From assembly GCF_002846395.1 (NCBI RefSeq), contig NZ_PJMU01000002.1, positions 744,001-808,000 on the forward strand: a stretch of DNA of 64,000 nucleotides, in the 5' to 3' direction. The stretch comes from Pontibacter ramchanderi (GTDB taxonomy: Bacteria > Bacteroidota > Bacteroidia > Cytophagales > Hymenobacteraceae). Below the pieces are notes generated by a model. It made no database searches. It was given only the letters and a program-made list of their open reading frames with translations, and was not told the origin of the DNA. Positions within the stretch are counted from its first letter, which is position 1, and every line of letters starts with the position of its first letter. Shown here one piece after another: positions 52,584-62,194 of this stretch. A program made the position numbers and the translations under genes.

Positions 52584-54200
52584 TTAATCGAGCTTAGGCA
52601 GCTTAAAAACATCCAATGCGCTCGGCTGGGCCATGGTCTTTTCAATTTCCTCTACCGTGCGTGGCGCCTGCTTCGACAGGTTTTCCCAGCCCTTTTCGGC
52701 GATCAGGATATCGTCTTCGATGCGCACGCCAATGCCCCACCACTTTTTGTCGCAGGGGCTGCCTTCCGGTATGTAAATGCCTGGTTCTACAGTGATAACA
52801 GTGTTGGCCTGGAAAGGCCCGAAGCTACCGCGGTCGTGCACATCCAGACCCAGGTAGTGCGAAGTGCCGTGCGGAAAGTAGCGCTGTACCTCTTCCCTTT
52901 TTTTAATGATGCCCAGCTTCACCAGCCCATCGGCTATCACAGTCTCGGCAGCCTGGTGCGGCGCATTGAAAGCGTTGCCGACTTTACATTGCTGAAAGCC
53001 CGCTTCCTGCGCTTTGAGCACCAGCTCGTAAATCGCTTTTTGCTCTTTTGTGAATTTGCCGTTGGCCGGTATCGTGCGGGTCACATCGGCGGTGTAGCCC
53101 AAGTACTCAGCACCCACATCCATCAGCACCAATTCGCTGCCTGGTATAGCTGGTTTGTTGCTGGCCGTGTAGTGCAGCACACAGCCGTTGTTGCCGGCCC
53201 CAACGATCGAAGGGTAACCGACATGCTGCGCCCCGTATTTCTTGAACACAAACTCGTGTATACCCTGTATCTCCATCTCAGACATACCCGGCTTCATGGC
53301 TTTCATCACCTCGATCTGCCCGATGGCCGACATACTAGCCGCCTTGCGAAGCAGCCTGACCTCTTCCTCGGTTTTCACTTCCCGTAACTGGTCCAGCATC
53401 TGGTCTAGTGTGTAGGCATCGAGCTTTTGCTCAGGTATAGCAGCCACGGCCTGGGTGCGGGCACGCATGTCTTTGGCCTGCAGATAGCCCTGCAGCGCCT
53501 GGTCGTTTTTCAGGTCAGGCTCCTGTAGCATGGCCTGTCGAATGTAGAGCGCCACTCCTTCGGCCTGCGCTAGCCCGTGCTCCCGCGTGATGCCATAGAG
53601 CATGCTGCGCGTTGCACTGAAGTTAATCGGATATTTTACTTTCGTCTTGAACTGACCCAGCAAACTGTACAGATCTGCCTCGTCCGCGGCATCGTCGCGT
53701 ACGTCGTGCGGCAAACTTTTAATCAGGATCTGCTGCAGATTGGCCGTGTCGAGTTTAAACCCCGCGAAGTCGGTGTTGGGAAGCGTGACTATACCTAGCT
53801 CCTTCGACGCGCCTTCCACGCCCAGCCGCTTGCCGTTCCAGAGTTCGTGCATCGGGTCGTTGGGCTGCACGAACAGCAGTTCGTGCACCTGCTTGCCGTT
53901 CAGGTTCTGCGGGCTTCCAAAGAGCAGCAGCACGGCGTTCGGCTCGGTATACCCGGTGAGGTAATAAAAGTCGGGGTCGGGATGGTAGTAGTAGTCCACG
54001 TCGTTGGCGCGGTTGCGCACGGGACTGGCAAAAAGAACGGCAACGGAGCGAGGGGGCAGCTGTTGCCGCAACACCTCTCTCCGTTGCCGATGAAACTCTT
54101 TATCTAAAGTATCAGATGGCTTTTCCGAGCCTGAATGCGGTTGCGCTACTGCCGTAAGCGACAGCCAGCATAAGAGCGCACACAGCCGGAAGGCTGCCAT
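52584..54200 (-). CDS. Exported aminopeptidase P family (Xaa-Pro) metallopeptidase
   Basis: The 538-residue protein has a signal peptide ending SLTAVAQ and the pita-bread fold: N-terminal Creatinase_N domain with YYYHPDPDFYYLTGYTEPN, then metal ligands in LMDVGAEYLGYTADVTRTI (two Asp), HGTSHYLGLDVHD (His), VEPGIYIPEG (Glu) and GVRIEDDILI (Glu). It removes N-terminal residues before proline, probably in the periplasm. Its start overlaps the rpmB stop as TAATG. Confidence 0.93.
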   Translation of the reverse strand: MAAFRLCALLCWLSLTAVAQPHSGSEKPSDTLDKEFHRQRREVLRQQLPPRSVAVLFASPVRNRANDVDYYYHPDPDFYYLTGYTEPNAVLLLFGSPQNLNGKQVHELLFVQPNDPMHELWNGKRLGVEGASKELGIVTLPNTDFAGFKLDTANLQQILIKSLPHDVRDDAADEADLYSLLGQFKTKVKYPINFSATRSMLYGITREHGLAQAEGVALYIRQAMLQEPDLKNDQALQGYLQAKDMRARTQAVAAIPEQKLDAYTLDQMLDQLREVKTEEEVRLLRKAASMSAIGQIEVMKAMKPGMSEMEIQGIHEFVFKKYGAQHVGYPSIVGAGNNGCVLHYTASNKPAIPGSELVLMDVGAEYLGYTADVTRTIPANGKFTKEQKAIYELVLKAQEAGFQQCKVGNAFNAPHQAAETVIADGLVKLGIIKKREEVQRYFPHGTSHYLGLDVHDRGSFGPFQANTVITVEPGIYIPEGSPCDKKWWGIGVRIEDDILIAEKGWENLSKQAPRTVEEIEKTMAQPSALDVFKLPKLD

Positions 54201-54439
54201 TAGTACATAATGTAGCCTTGCTCAACAGCCTTCTTCAATACTGAAGAGATGCCGTTCTTGTTGATTGTTCTCAATGCTGAAGTAGAAACTTTAAGGGTTA
54301 CCCAAGCATCTTCCTCAGGGATGTAGAAACGCTTCTTCTGAAGGTTCGGATAGAACTTACGCTTTGTCTTATTATTAGCGTGAGAAACGTTATTTCCTAC
54401 TCGTACTCTCTTTCCGGTTAAATCGCAAACTCGTGCCAT
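54200..54439 (-). CDS. rpmB: 50S ribosomal protein L28
   Basis: The 79-residue protein matches L28 ([39 protein letters not shown]). It has one cysteine and is the zinc-free form. In Bacteroidota rpmB is usually followed directly by rpmG; here the aminopeptidase P gene lies between. Confidence 0.95.
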   Translation of the reverse strand: MARVCDLTGKRVRVGNNVSHANNKTKRKFYPNLQKKRFYIPEEDAWVTLKVSTSALRTINKNGISSVLKKAVEQGYIMY

Positions 54440-54572
54440 CTTGTATTTTCTTCTAAATTATTTCAATAGGGGTGCAAATATCTATAAAAAGATACACAAT
54501 GTCAAAGGCATAGCAGATAATTTTAGCAAAACATGCTCTAAAACAGCTACAAAGGCCTTTTAACTGTAGAGG

Positions 54573-54746
54573 TTACACCTGGCCGGCGCCTTTCTCATCC
54601 GCTTCTTTTTTCTTTTTGGTGAAGCCGTAGGGGCAGTTGCGACAGGCGTTGCGGCAGCAGTAGCCCCGCTTGAGCAGGTACTTGGCCGTCAGCACCATCA
54701 GTCCACGTTCAAAGTAAAAATCCTCGCCTTCTTTCAGGTCACTCAC
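54573..54746 (-). CDS. DUF5522 small cysteine-rich protein
   Basis: A 57-codon frame from GTG encodes (V)SDLKEGEDFYFERGLMVLT then AKYLLKRGYCCRNACRNCPY and a Lys-rich tail. The pattern CC-x3-C-x2-C with KYLLKRGYCC is the DUF5522 family. The four cysteines may bind zinc or a cluster. Start is GTG since no ATG precedes the conserved part. Confidence 0.75.
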   Translation of the reverse strand: MSDLKEGEDFYFERGLMVLTAKYLLKRGYCCRNACRNCPYGFTKKKKEADEKGAGQV

Positions 54747-54891
54747 AGCTATACTTCTTTTTAAACGACAAATATCTGCAAATTCGGGTCGTTCACAAAA
54801 TAATCATCACCCTAACTCCCTCTTCTGCATCATATTCGTTAAACAATATATTATTCCTTGCCGCGAACTCATCACCTAAATCATAAAGACC

Positions 54892-55206
54892 ATGTCACGT
54901 TTCAACAACTTAAGCGAGGCAGTATCCGTTATGCGCGCCCGCGGCTTTGTGAATACCTTCAGCATACAGCACCAGCAGGTGTACTGCTCTGAGCTGAGCA
55001 AGTCCATCTCCCCCACCCAACTCACACTGCTTGAGCGGCACATCGTTCCTTCCCCAGCCTCGCAAAAAGGCGAAGAAGAGGTATACGGTTTCCGGACCGA
55101 CGACAACCAGTTGGGCATCATGACCAACATTTACGCCGAGTACGATCCGGAGGGATTCTACACCGTATTCAGGCAGTGCCTGAAGGGGCAGGCAGGGCGC
55201 GCCTAG
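54892..55206 (+). CDS. Uncharacterised 104-residue protein
   Basis: Reads MSRFNNLSEAVSVMRARGFV... with conserved-looking GFVNTFSIQHQQVYCSELSK and IYAEYDPEGFYTVFRQCL. Likely a small Bacteroidota phosphoribosylpyrophosphate-synthetase-labelled or unknown family; I do not recognise a function. Cytoplasmic, monocistronic. Confidence 0.65.
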   Translation: MSRFNNLSEAVSVMRARGFVNTFSIQHQQVYCSELSKSISPTQLTLLERHIVPSPASQKGEEEVYGFRTDDNQLGIMTNIYAEYDPEGFYTVFRQCLKGQAGRA

Positions 55207-55357
55207 GCTCGTTTTCCGGGTAAAGGTATAATTCAGGCTGTTTTCACTATATTTACAACAATTCACCAGAATCCCTGTAAATATAGGTCGGGAGTTGTAG
55301 CCTGTGGCGCAGCGTTGCCCCGAGTTTCTGACATCAGCTTTTTTTAACACATAAACT

Positions 55358-56599
55358 ATGAACACGCTATCCATCACCTCCAGCCAGCAGGCCATCGAAA
55401 CCGAAGAAAAGTACGGCGCCCACAACTACCACCCACTGCCGGTAGTACTCAGCAAAGGCGAGGGCGTATACCTGTGGGATGTGGAGGGCAAACGCTATTA
55501 TGACTTCCTGTCGGCTTACAGCGCCGTGAACCAGGGTCATTGTCACCCGCGCATCATCAACGCCCTGATCGAGCAGGCGCAGCAGCTTACCCTTACTTCC
55601 CGCGCCTTCTACAACGACAAACTAGGTATAGCCGAGAAGTACATCTGCGAGCTGTTTGGCTACGACAAGTCGCTGTACATGAACTCGGGTGCCGAGGCCG
55701 TGGAGACCGCCATCAAACTGGCCCGTAAGTGGGGCTACCTCAAAAAAGGCATCGCCCCGCACAACGCCGAGATTATTGTGGTGGAACGCAACTTCCACGG
55801 TCGTACCACCGGCATCATCTCTTTCTCCACCGACCCCGATTCTACCAAAGGCTTTGGCCCCTATATGCCAGGCTTTAAAGTTATTCCTTATAACGACCTC
55901 GAGGCGCTGGAAACTGCTCTGAAAGAAAACCCGAACGTGTGCGGTTTCCTGGTGGAGCCGATTCAGGGCGAAGCGGGCGTGGTCGTGCCGCAGGATGGTT
56001 ACCTGGCCAAGGCACATGCGCTTTGCAAAGAATACAATGTGCTGCTCATGGCCGACGAGATTCAGACAGGTATAGCTCGAACCGGTAAAATGCTTGCCAG
56101 CTATTACGACGACGTGAAAGCTGACATCCTGATCCTGGGTAAGGCCCTTTCGGGTGGCGTGCTGCCAGTGTCCTGCGTGCTGGCCAACGACGACATCATG
56201 CTCTGCATCCAGCCGGGCGAGCACGGCTCTACTTTTGGCGGTAACCCCATGGCGGCTGCAGTGGCTATTGCTGCATTGGAGGTGATCAAGGAGGAGAACC
56301 TGGTGGAGAACGCCTACAAACTGGGCGAGATCTTCCGTGACCGTATGAACCAACTGAAAGCCAAGCGTCCGGAAGTGGTTACGCTGGTAAGAGGCCGCGG
56401 CTTGCTCAACGCCATCGTGATCGAACCGGCAGCTGACGGACGCACCGCCTGGGACGTGTGCGTGGAGTTGAAAGAAAACGGACTTTTGGCCAAGCCAACC
56501 CACGGCGACATTATCCGTTTTGCGCCGCCTTTGGTAATGACCGAAGAGCAACTGCACGAGTGCTGCGATATTATTGAGCGAGTGGTGATGAACTTCTAA
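55358..56599 (+). CDS. rocD: Ornithine aminotransferase
   Basis: The 413 residues match the class III PLP aminotransferase of the ornithine type: [35 protein letters not shown] and the PLP-lysine [14 protein letters not shown]. It transfers the delta-amino group of ornithine to 2-oxoglutarate. It is single, followed by a terminator that begins right after the palindrome. Confidence 0.95.
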   Translation: MNTLSITSSQQAIETEEKYGAHNYHPLPVVLSKGEGVYLWDVEGKRYYDFLSAYSAVNQGHCHPRIINALIEQAQQLTLTSRAFYNDKLGIAEKYICELFGYDKSLYMNSGAEAVETAIKLARKWGYLKKGIAPHNAEIIVVERNFHGRTTGIISFSTDPDSTKGFGPYMPGFKVIPYNDLEALETALKENPNVCGFLVEPIQGEAGVVVPQDGYLAKAHALCKEYNVLLMADEIQTGIARTGKMLASYYDDVKADILILGKALSGGVLPVSCVLANDDIMLCIQPGEHGSTFGGNPMAAAVAIAALEVIKEENLVENAYKLGEIFRDRMNQLKAKRPEVVTLVRGRGLLNAIVIEPAADGRTAWDVCVELKENGLLAKPTHGDIIRFAPPLVMTEEQLHECCDIIERVVMNF

Positions 56600-56601
56600 G
56601 T

Positions 56602-56613
56602 CAGGTATACCTG
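56602..56613. repeat. Palindromic double copy of the AGGTATA word
   Basis: CAGGTATACCTG, a perfect 12-base palindrome, three bases after the rocD stop. Confidence 0.85.
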
Positions 56614-56622
56614 AAACGCACG

Positions 56623-56655
56623 AAAGGCGAGGCTGTAGTGGCTTCGCCTTTTTTG
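56623..56655 (+). terminator. Terminator of rocD
   Basis: AAAGGCGA and TCGCCTTT pair around 13 bases, followed by TTTT. Confidence 0.8.
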
Positions 56656-56724
56656 TTTTGTCTACAAGCGCTATGCGATTCTTCATAAAATTCGCTAGCT
56701 TTATTAAGCAACAACTACTTAGAC

Positions 56725-56982
56725 ATGCCTCAATCCGAACAAACAAAACCCACCATCATCTTCTCCGGCGACTTCCATAGGGCAGCTGTCATTAAAAACA
56801 TGCTTGAGAATCATGGCATTTACGTTTTTATGCAAAACGAGCACATGGGTAGCATCGCCCCTTTCCAAGTAGCATCAGGCGGATTTAATCCGGTGCGGCT
56901 TATTATTTCGGGTCATGATGAAGAAGAGGCGAAAAAGCTACTGGAGAGTTTTGACCTGGACAAAACAGATGACATGGAGTAG
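56725..56982 (+). CDS. DUF2007 protein
   Basis: The 85 residues have the pattern IIFSGDFHRAAVIKNMLENHGI and ISGHDEEEAKKLLESF, typical of DUF2007, a PII-like/putative signal-transducing family. Function is unknown. A CTAGCTTTATT at about 56695 may be a weak -7 element. Confidence 0.85.
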   Translation: MPQSEQTKPTIIFSGDFHRAAVIKNMLENHGIYVFMQNEHMGSIAPFQVASGGFNPVRLIISGHDEEEAKKLLESFDLDKTDDME

Positions 56983-56984
56983 CA

Positions 56985-57016
56985 TTTCGCTTTACCCCGC
57001 ATAAGCCGTACCTTTG
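56985..57016 (+). promoter_or_regulatory. Promoter of hemB
   Basis: TACCTTTG at 57009-57016 matches TAnnTTTG exactly; TTTC at 56985-56988 lies 20 bases upstream. The leader is about 37 bases and contains an AGGTATA word. Confidence 0.6.
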
Positions 57017-57058
57017 CCGTATACCTATGTTGAAGCATTTTAGAGCAATCGCTATACT

Positions 57059-58033
57059 ATGATCACGAAAAGACCAAGACGAAACCGCTATAACGAAGTC
57101 ATCCGCAGCATGGTGCAGGAAACCGCCCTGGAGCTGAACGACTTCATCTTCCCGCTCTTCATTATCGAGGGGCAAAACCAAAAGGTAGAAGTGGCCTCGA
57201 TGCCGGGCATTAACCGCTACTCCGTAGACACCCTGTTAGACGAAGTGGCCTCCTGCGTCGATTTGGGCATCAAAGCCTTCGCCCCTTTCCCGAGCATCCC
57301 CGAAAACCTGAAAGACAAGTACGCCAAAGAGAGCGCAAACCCAGATGGCCTCTTCCCAAGGGCCATCCGCGAGATCAAGAAGAACTTCCCGGACGTGGTG
57401 TTGATGACCGACGTGGCCATGGACCCTTACAGCTCCGACGGCCACGACGGCATTGTGATCAACGGTGAGATCGTGAACGACGAAACACTGGAGGTGTTGG
57501 GCAAGATGGCGCTCACACAGGCGCAGGCTGGTGCCGACATTGTGGGCCCCTCGGACATGATGGACGGCCGCGTGGGCTACATCCGCCGCGTGCTCGACGA
57601 GAACGGCTTCCACAAGGTGGGCATCATGAGCTATACCGCCAAGTATGCCAGCGCCTTCTACGGTCCGTTCCGCGACGCCCTCGACTCTGCCCCCAAAATG
57701 GGTGACAAGAAGACTTACCAGATGAACCCGGCCAACAGCCGCGAGGCCCTGATCGAAGCTGCGCTCGACACCGAAGAGGGGGCCGACTACCTGATGGTAA
57801 AACCTGCTTTGGCTTACCTGGACATCATCAAATTGCTCCGCGACAACTCACACCTGCCCATAGCCGCCTACAACGTGAGTGGAGAATACGCCATGGTGAA
57901 AGCTGCCGGGCTGAAAGGCTGGATTGACGGCGAGAAAGCCATGCTGGAGAGTCTGCTGAGCATCAAACGAGCCGGCGCCGACATCATCTTGTCGTATTTT
58001 GCCAAAGACTTTGCGAACTACCTTCGCAAATAA
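57059..58033 (+). CDS. hemB: Porphobilinogen synthase
   Basis: The 324-residue enzyme condenses two 5-aminolevulinates. Active-site lysines lie in MSYTAKYASAFYGPFRDA and LMVKPALAYLDII. The metal site reads MTDVAMDPYSSDGHDG with Asp in place of the zinc-ligand cysteines, which marks the magnesium-dependent type. It is monocistronic with promoter and terminator. Confidence 0.97.
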   Translation: MITKRPRRNRYNEVIRSMVQETALELNDFIFPLFIIEGQNQKVEVASMPGINRYSVDTLLDEVASCVDLGIKAFAPFPSIPENLKDKYAKESANPDGLFPRAIREIKKNFPDVVLMTDVAMDPYSSDGHDGIVINGEIVNDETLEVLGKMALTQAQAGADIVGPSDMMDGRVGYIRRVLDENGFHKVGIMSYTAKYASAFYGPFRDALDSAPKMGDKKTYQMNPANSREALIEAALDTEEGADYLMVKPALAYLDIIKLLRDNSHLPIAAYNVSGEYAMVKAAGLKGWIDGEKAMLESLLSIKRAGADIILSYFAKDFANYLRK

Positions 58034-58053
58034 TTAAATAGAAATACTGAGAC

Positions 58054-58093
58054 AAAGCGCTCTGGGCTACAAGCCTAGGGCGCTTTGTTTTTT
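58054..58093 (+). terminator. Terminator of hemB
   Basis: AAAGCGC and GCGCTTT form the base of a longer imperfect stem, followed by T-rich DNA. Confidence 0.8.
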
Positions 58094-58173
58094 CAGGAGC
58101 CGTGCTGACCTAACACAAGGTATAGGGAACCTACGCGTCGATGTTTAACCAATTATCCTATTCATTCTGAACC

Positions 58174-58205
58174 TTTTGGCGTTCGGACACTTTTAGCTAT
58201 ATTGG
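58174..58205 (+). promoter_or_regulatory. Promoter of the S8 protease gene
   Basis: TTTTGG at 58174-58179, 18 bases, then TATATTGG at 58198-58205, one mismatch from TAnnTTTG. The ATG is 31 bases on. Confidence 0.6.
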
Positions 58206-58235
58206 TAGTTCTAAATTTCTACCTACTACAACTTT

Positions 58236-61200
58236 ATGAGAGGATTGAGCCTTTGGCTGATGGCTGCGGCACTTGCAACAACTTCTGTTAGCTTCGCGCA
58301 GCAGGGTGGTTCGGTGCCCGTGCGTGCTAATGTGAAGGAACTGGGCCGCATTGCGGCAGCTGAAGACAAAGATTACCGTGCAAGACGTGCAGAGGCCATT
58401 GCGCTGGCCAGGCAAAACGGCTGGGAAATTGAAAAGACCTACCCGGACGGTACCCACCTTTCGCTGCAACGCATCGATGCGCTGGGCATGCCGGTCTATT
58501 ACATCACCTACAATACTACAGCCGCCATCACGACCCGCACCGACCAGCTTTGGGCGGGCGGCAAACTTGGCCTTAACCTGAGCGGGGCAAGCAGCAGCGT
58601 GACCGACAAAATGGGCATCTGGGACGGCGGCTTGATCCGGGAGTCGCATGTGGAACTGCGCGGCCGGGTGGAGCACAAAGACAAAGCCTCGAAACTGAAC
58701 GAACACGCCACCCACGTGGCCGGCACACTCATTGCCAGTGGCCAGAGCAGTATGGCAAAAGGCATGGCCTACGGGGTGAAAAAGCTCCTGGCTTATGACT
58801 TTAACAACAACGCTGCCGAAATGGCCGAGGCCGCGCAGACCAATATGCTCGTCTCGAACCATTCGTACGGCACCATTGCCGGCTGGCGCTATAACAGCGA
58901 ACGCAAAGGCACCGACGAGGACCCCTACTGGGAATGGTGGGGCACCCCGCAGGTAAGCGAAACAGAGGATTACAAATTCGGCCTCTACGACGAAACTTCT
59001 GTCAGCTGGGACCGCATAGCCTACAACGCGCCCTACTTTCTGATCGTGAAGTCGGGCGGGAACAACCGGCAGGAACAGGGCCCCGCCGTGGGCAAGCCCT
59101 ACATGCAGCGCAATACCAATGGCAACTTTACGCTCGTGGCCAAGCGCCCAGACAACATTAGCAACAACGACAGCTACGATGCCATCGCCACCTACGGCAA
59201 TGCCAAAAATATCCTGACGGTTGGGGCTGTCAACAACATCCCGGGCGGTTATAACCAGCCATCTGACGTCCGGGTGACGGGTTTCAGCAGCTTTGGCCCT
59301 ACCGACGACGGCCGCATCAAGCCCGACCTGGTAGGCAGCGGCGAAAAGGTTCTTTCCACGACCAGCACCAACGACAAATCATACAAAGTACTGAGCGGCA
59401 CCTCCATGGCGGCCCCTAATATCTCAGGCTCGCTGCTGCTGTTGCAGGAGCACTACGCCAACCTGCGCAACGGGCAGGTGATGCGTGCCGCCACCCTCAA
59501 GGGCCTCGCCATCCACACGGCCGACGAAGCGGGCGATGCCCCTGGCCCCGACTACAAACACGGCTGGGGATTGCTGAACGCGAGTCGGGCTGCTACCATG
59601 ATCAGCAACGCAAAGGGCACGCATTTAATGGAGGAGCGCAGCCTGGAGCAGGGCAAAACCTATACTTTCGAGGTGGTGGCATCTGGTGACGGGCCGCTCG
59701 TAGCCACTATTTCCTGGACCGATCCGGAAGGCGCCACTCACCCAACGGCAAGCGCCCTGAACAACCGCAGCCCGCGCCTGGTCAACGACCTGGATGTGCG
59801 CATCACAAACCGCGGCAACACGATCATGCCCTGGGTCCTCAACCCCAATGCACCAGACCAGCCCGCCACCCGCGGCGACAACGTGGTGGACAACGTGGAG
59901 CAAGTGCTTATCCCAAGTCCTATACCTGGCGAGACCTATACGATCACCGTTTCGCACAAGCGTACGCTCCAGAAAGGACCGCAAGCATATTCCCTGTTGG
60001 TGAGCGGCGCGGGTGGAACGGCCTATTGCGCAAGCACTCCCACTTCAGAAGCCGGCTCCCGCATCAACAGCCTCACCTTCGACGGCATCACGACCTCCTT
60101 TGAGGGCTGCGCCACCTACCGCCTGCAAAATGAGATGCGGTTGACCTTTGAGCCCGGGCAGACCAAAACAGTATCGTTTGAGCTGGGAACCTGCGGCGCC
60201 AACGCCAGCAAGGCCGCCAAGGTATACGTGGACTGGAACGGCAACGGCAGTTTTGCAGATGCTGGTGAGGAAGCCGCAACTTCAGGTGTGATAACCGGAG
60301 TTGGGGTATTCAATGCTTCCATTTCAGCGCCATCCTTCCTGGAGCCCGGTTCCATTACCCGACTGCGTGTAGTGCTGGCTGAGACAGCTAACCCAGCCAG
60401 CATAAAACCCTGCGGCACCTATACCCGCGGCGAAACCCAGGACTACATCATTCAGGTGGCAAGACCATCGTCAGACATTGTGCTACAACAGGTAGCGCCG
60501 GTCGGAGCTGCGCTTTGCGCGGGTACTACGCAGCAGTTTATGGTTACACTCCGCAACAATGGCCTGCGCGACCAAAAGGCTATACCTGTTACATTGGAGG
60601 TATACCGCAACGGCGTGAAAGTGGCCACCCTCACACAGGTATACAGCCAAACGCTAAGGTCATTTGAAACAGATGAGCTTCTCCTGACTGCGGACTTCCA
60701 GACGGAGGCCGGCGCCACATATGAGTTGGTGGCAGCGGCAGGCAACACAACAGATGCTGTACCGGAGAATAACACATTGCGCAGAAGCTTCGGCGTAGGT
60801 GGCAACACGGCAGCCCCACAGGCCGTTGCGACCCGCTGCGGCAACGAGCCCAGCTATACCTTAACGGGTTCCGGCGAGGGCACTATCTTCTGGTACAACA
60901 CGGCAAGCGGCGGCACACCCATAGCCGCGGGCAACACGGCCAGCGTCTCCTCCAATGGCCTGAGTGGCTCGCTCTACGCCTCCCTCAACGATTTCTCGGC
61001 CACCATCGGGCCGGCCACTAAGAAGTTTGCGACAGGCGGAGGCTACAATCAGTTCACGCCAGATGTAATTGTAGAGACAAAGGCACCGATGCTATTGGAG
61101 AGTGCCCGGCTTTACATTGGCAACCCTGGCAAGATCACCTTCACTGCCTATAACAGCGACGGCTCGCCGGTAGCTACCAGAACGCTTAAGGTAGAAGCCA

Positions 61201-61997
61201 CCCGCTCCACCCCTGCCCCAGGCGTGCAGGAGGACGACCCGAACGATCAGGGCGCCATCTATTACCTGGGGCTAGAGCTGCCTGAGGCCGGCACTTACAA
61301 CATCGCGATCAGTTATGACTCCCCAGGTGGAGCTACCATCTACCGAAACAACGCAGGTGTTACCGGCTACCCGTTTGGTGTGCCCAATGTGTTCACCATC
61401 ACCGGCACCACAGCTAACCCAGGCCCGCTTGGCTATTACTATTACTTCTACGACCTGAAGGTGCGGGCACTTGGCTGCGTTAGCCCAAGAGTGGCTGTGC
61501 CGGTGGAGAATGGTGCCCCGATCCCGACGCCGCTCATCACACGCCAAGGGCTGAATCTACAGTCCAGCGTGGCGGACGGCAACCAGTGGTACCTCAACAA
61601 CCAGCCTATACCCGGCGCCACCGGGCGTACTTACACCCCAACCGTAAGCGGCGACTACAGTGTGCAGGCGCAGTGGCAGGGCTGTGTTTCTTCCCGGTCA
61701 CAGACCTATACCTTCGCCTACCAGGCAGATGGGCGCGAACTGAAGCAGGAACTGGTTGCTTCACCAAACCCAAGCAACGGTGTGTTCAAAGTCCAGTTCG
61801 AAACGGCACAGCAAGAGGATCTGTACCTGCGCGTGACCGACATGCTGGGGCACGAGATTTACAGCCGTCAGGTGAAGAACTTCAACGGCTTTTATGAAGG
61901 CAACATCGACCTGTCAGGCAGAGGCTCAGGCATATACCTGCTGCGGGTGGAATTTGGCGACCAGCATTATACCCAGAAACTGGTGCTGCAACGCTAA
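58236..61997 (+). CDS. Secreted subtilisin-like (S8) protease with GEVED and type IX secretion domains
   Basis: A 1253-residue protein. Signal peptide ends VSFAQQ. The S8 domain has Asp130 (MGIWDGG), His160 (HATHVAG) and Ser390 (SGTSMAAPNISG), all present. After it come a beta-rich proprotein-convertase-like region (about 470-590), a GEVED domain near residues 640-745 (VDWNGNGSFADAGEE), CARDB-like and Ig-like repeats, and a C-terminal type IX sorting domain from about residue 1174 (ASPNPSNGVFKV, ending HYTQKLVLQR). It is exported through T9SS and cell-surface bound or released. Confidence 0.95.
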   Translation: MRGLSLWLMAAALATTSVSFAQQGGSVPVRANVKELGRIAAAEDKDYRARRAEAIALARQNGWEIEKTYPDGTHLSLQRIDALGMPVYYITYNTTAAITTRTDQLWAGGKLGLNLSGASSSVTDKMGIWDGGLIRESHVELRGRVEHKDKASKLNEHATHVAGTLIASGQSSMAKGMAYGVKKLLAYDFNNNAAEMAEAAQTNMLVSNHSYGTIAGWRYNSERKGTDEDPYWEWWGTPQVSETEDYKFGLYDETSVSWDRIAYNAPYFLIVKSGGNNRQEQGPAVGKPYMQRNTNGNFTLVAKRPDNISNNDSYDAIATYGNAKNILTVGAVNNIPGGYNQPSDVRVTGFSSFGPTDDGRIKPDLVGSGEKVLSTTSTNDKSYKVLSGTSMAAPNISGSLLLLQEHYANLRNGQVMRAATLKGLAIHTADEAGDAPGPDYKHGWGLLNASRAATMISNAKGTHLMEERSLEQGKTYTFEVVASGDGPLVATISWTDPEGATHPTASALNNRSPRLVNDLDVRITNRGNTIMPWVLNPNAPDQPATRGDNVVDNVEQVLIPSPIPGETYTITVSHKRTLQKGPQAYSLLVSGAGGTAYCASTPTSEAGSRINSLTFDGITTSFEGCATYRLQNEMRLTFEPGQTKTVSFELGTCGANASKAAKVYVDWNGNGSFADAGEEAATSGVITGVGVFNASISAPSFLEPGSITRLRVVLAETANPASIKPCGTYTRGETQDYIIQVARPSSDIVLQQVAPVGAALCAGTTQQFMVTLRNNGLRDQKAIPVTLEVYRNGVKVATLTQVYSQTLRSFETDELLLTADFQTEAGATYELVAAAGNTTDAVPENNTLRRSFGVGGNTAAPQAVATRCGNEPSYTLTGSGEGTIFWYNTASGGTPIAAGNTASVSSNGLSGSLYASLNDFSATIGPATKKFATGGGYNQFTPDVIVETKAPMLLESARLYIGNPGKITFTAYNSDGSPVATRTLKVEATRSTPAPGVQEDDPNDQGAIYYLGLELPEAGTYNIAISYDSPGGATIYRNNAGVTGYPFGVPNVFTITGTTANPGPLGYYYYFYDLKVRALGCVSPRVAVPVENGAPIPTPLITRQGLNLQSSVADGNQWYLNNQPIPGATGRTYTPTVSGDYSVQAQWQGCVSSRSQTYTFAYQADGRELKQELVASPNPSNGVFKVQFETAQQEDLYLRVTDMLGHEIYSRQVKNFNGFYEGNIDLSGRGSGIYLLRVEFGDQHYTQKLVLQR

Positions 61998-62016
61998 CCG
62001 GCAACGCCCAAAGAAC

Positions 62017-62046
62017 AAAGCCCCGGCCCTGAAGCCGGGGCTTTTT
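62017..62046 (+). terminator. Terminator of the protease gene
   Basis: AAAGCCCCGGC and GCCGGGGCTTT pair around CCTGAA, then TTTT. Confidence 0.92.
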
Positions 62047-62194
62047 CTGTGGAGAGCCTTCTCCGCAATGGCCAGGTATAGCAACAGGTATAGGATTGAT
62101 TGCCGGCTATACCTGCAGCGGCAGCACGCCGCCTGTTTGGCCAAACCGTCTGTTATACCTATCTTCAGCGGACAAACAATCAAAAACAGACACG

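Noticed and set aside
54440..54500. -7 element upstream of rpmB
   Set aside because: GATATTTG on the minus strand differs in the first base and no TTTG lies at the right distance.
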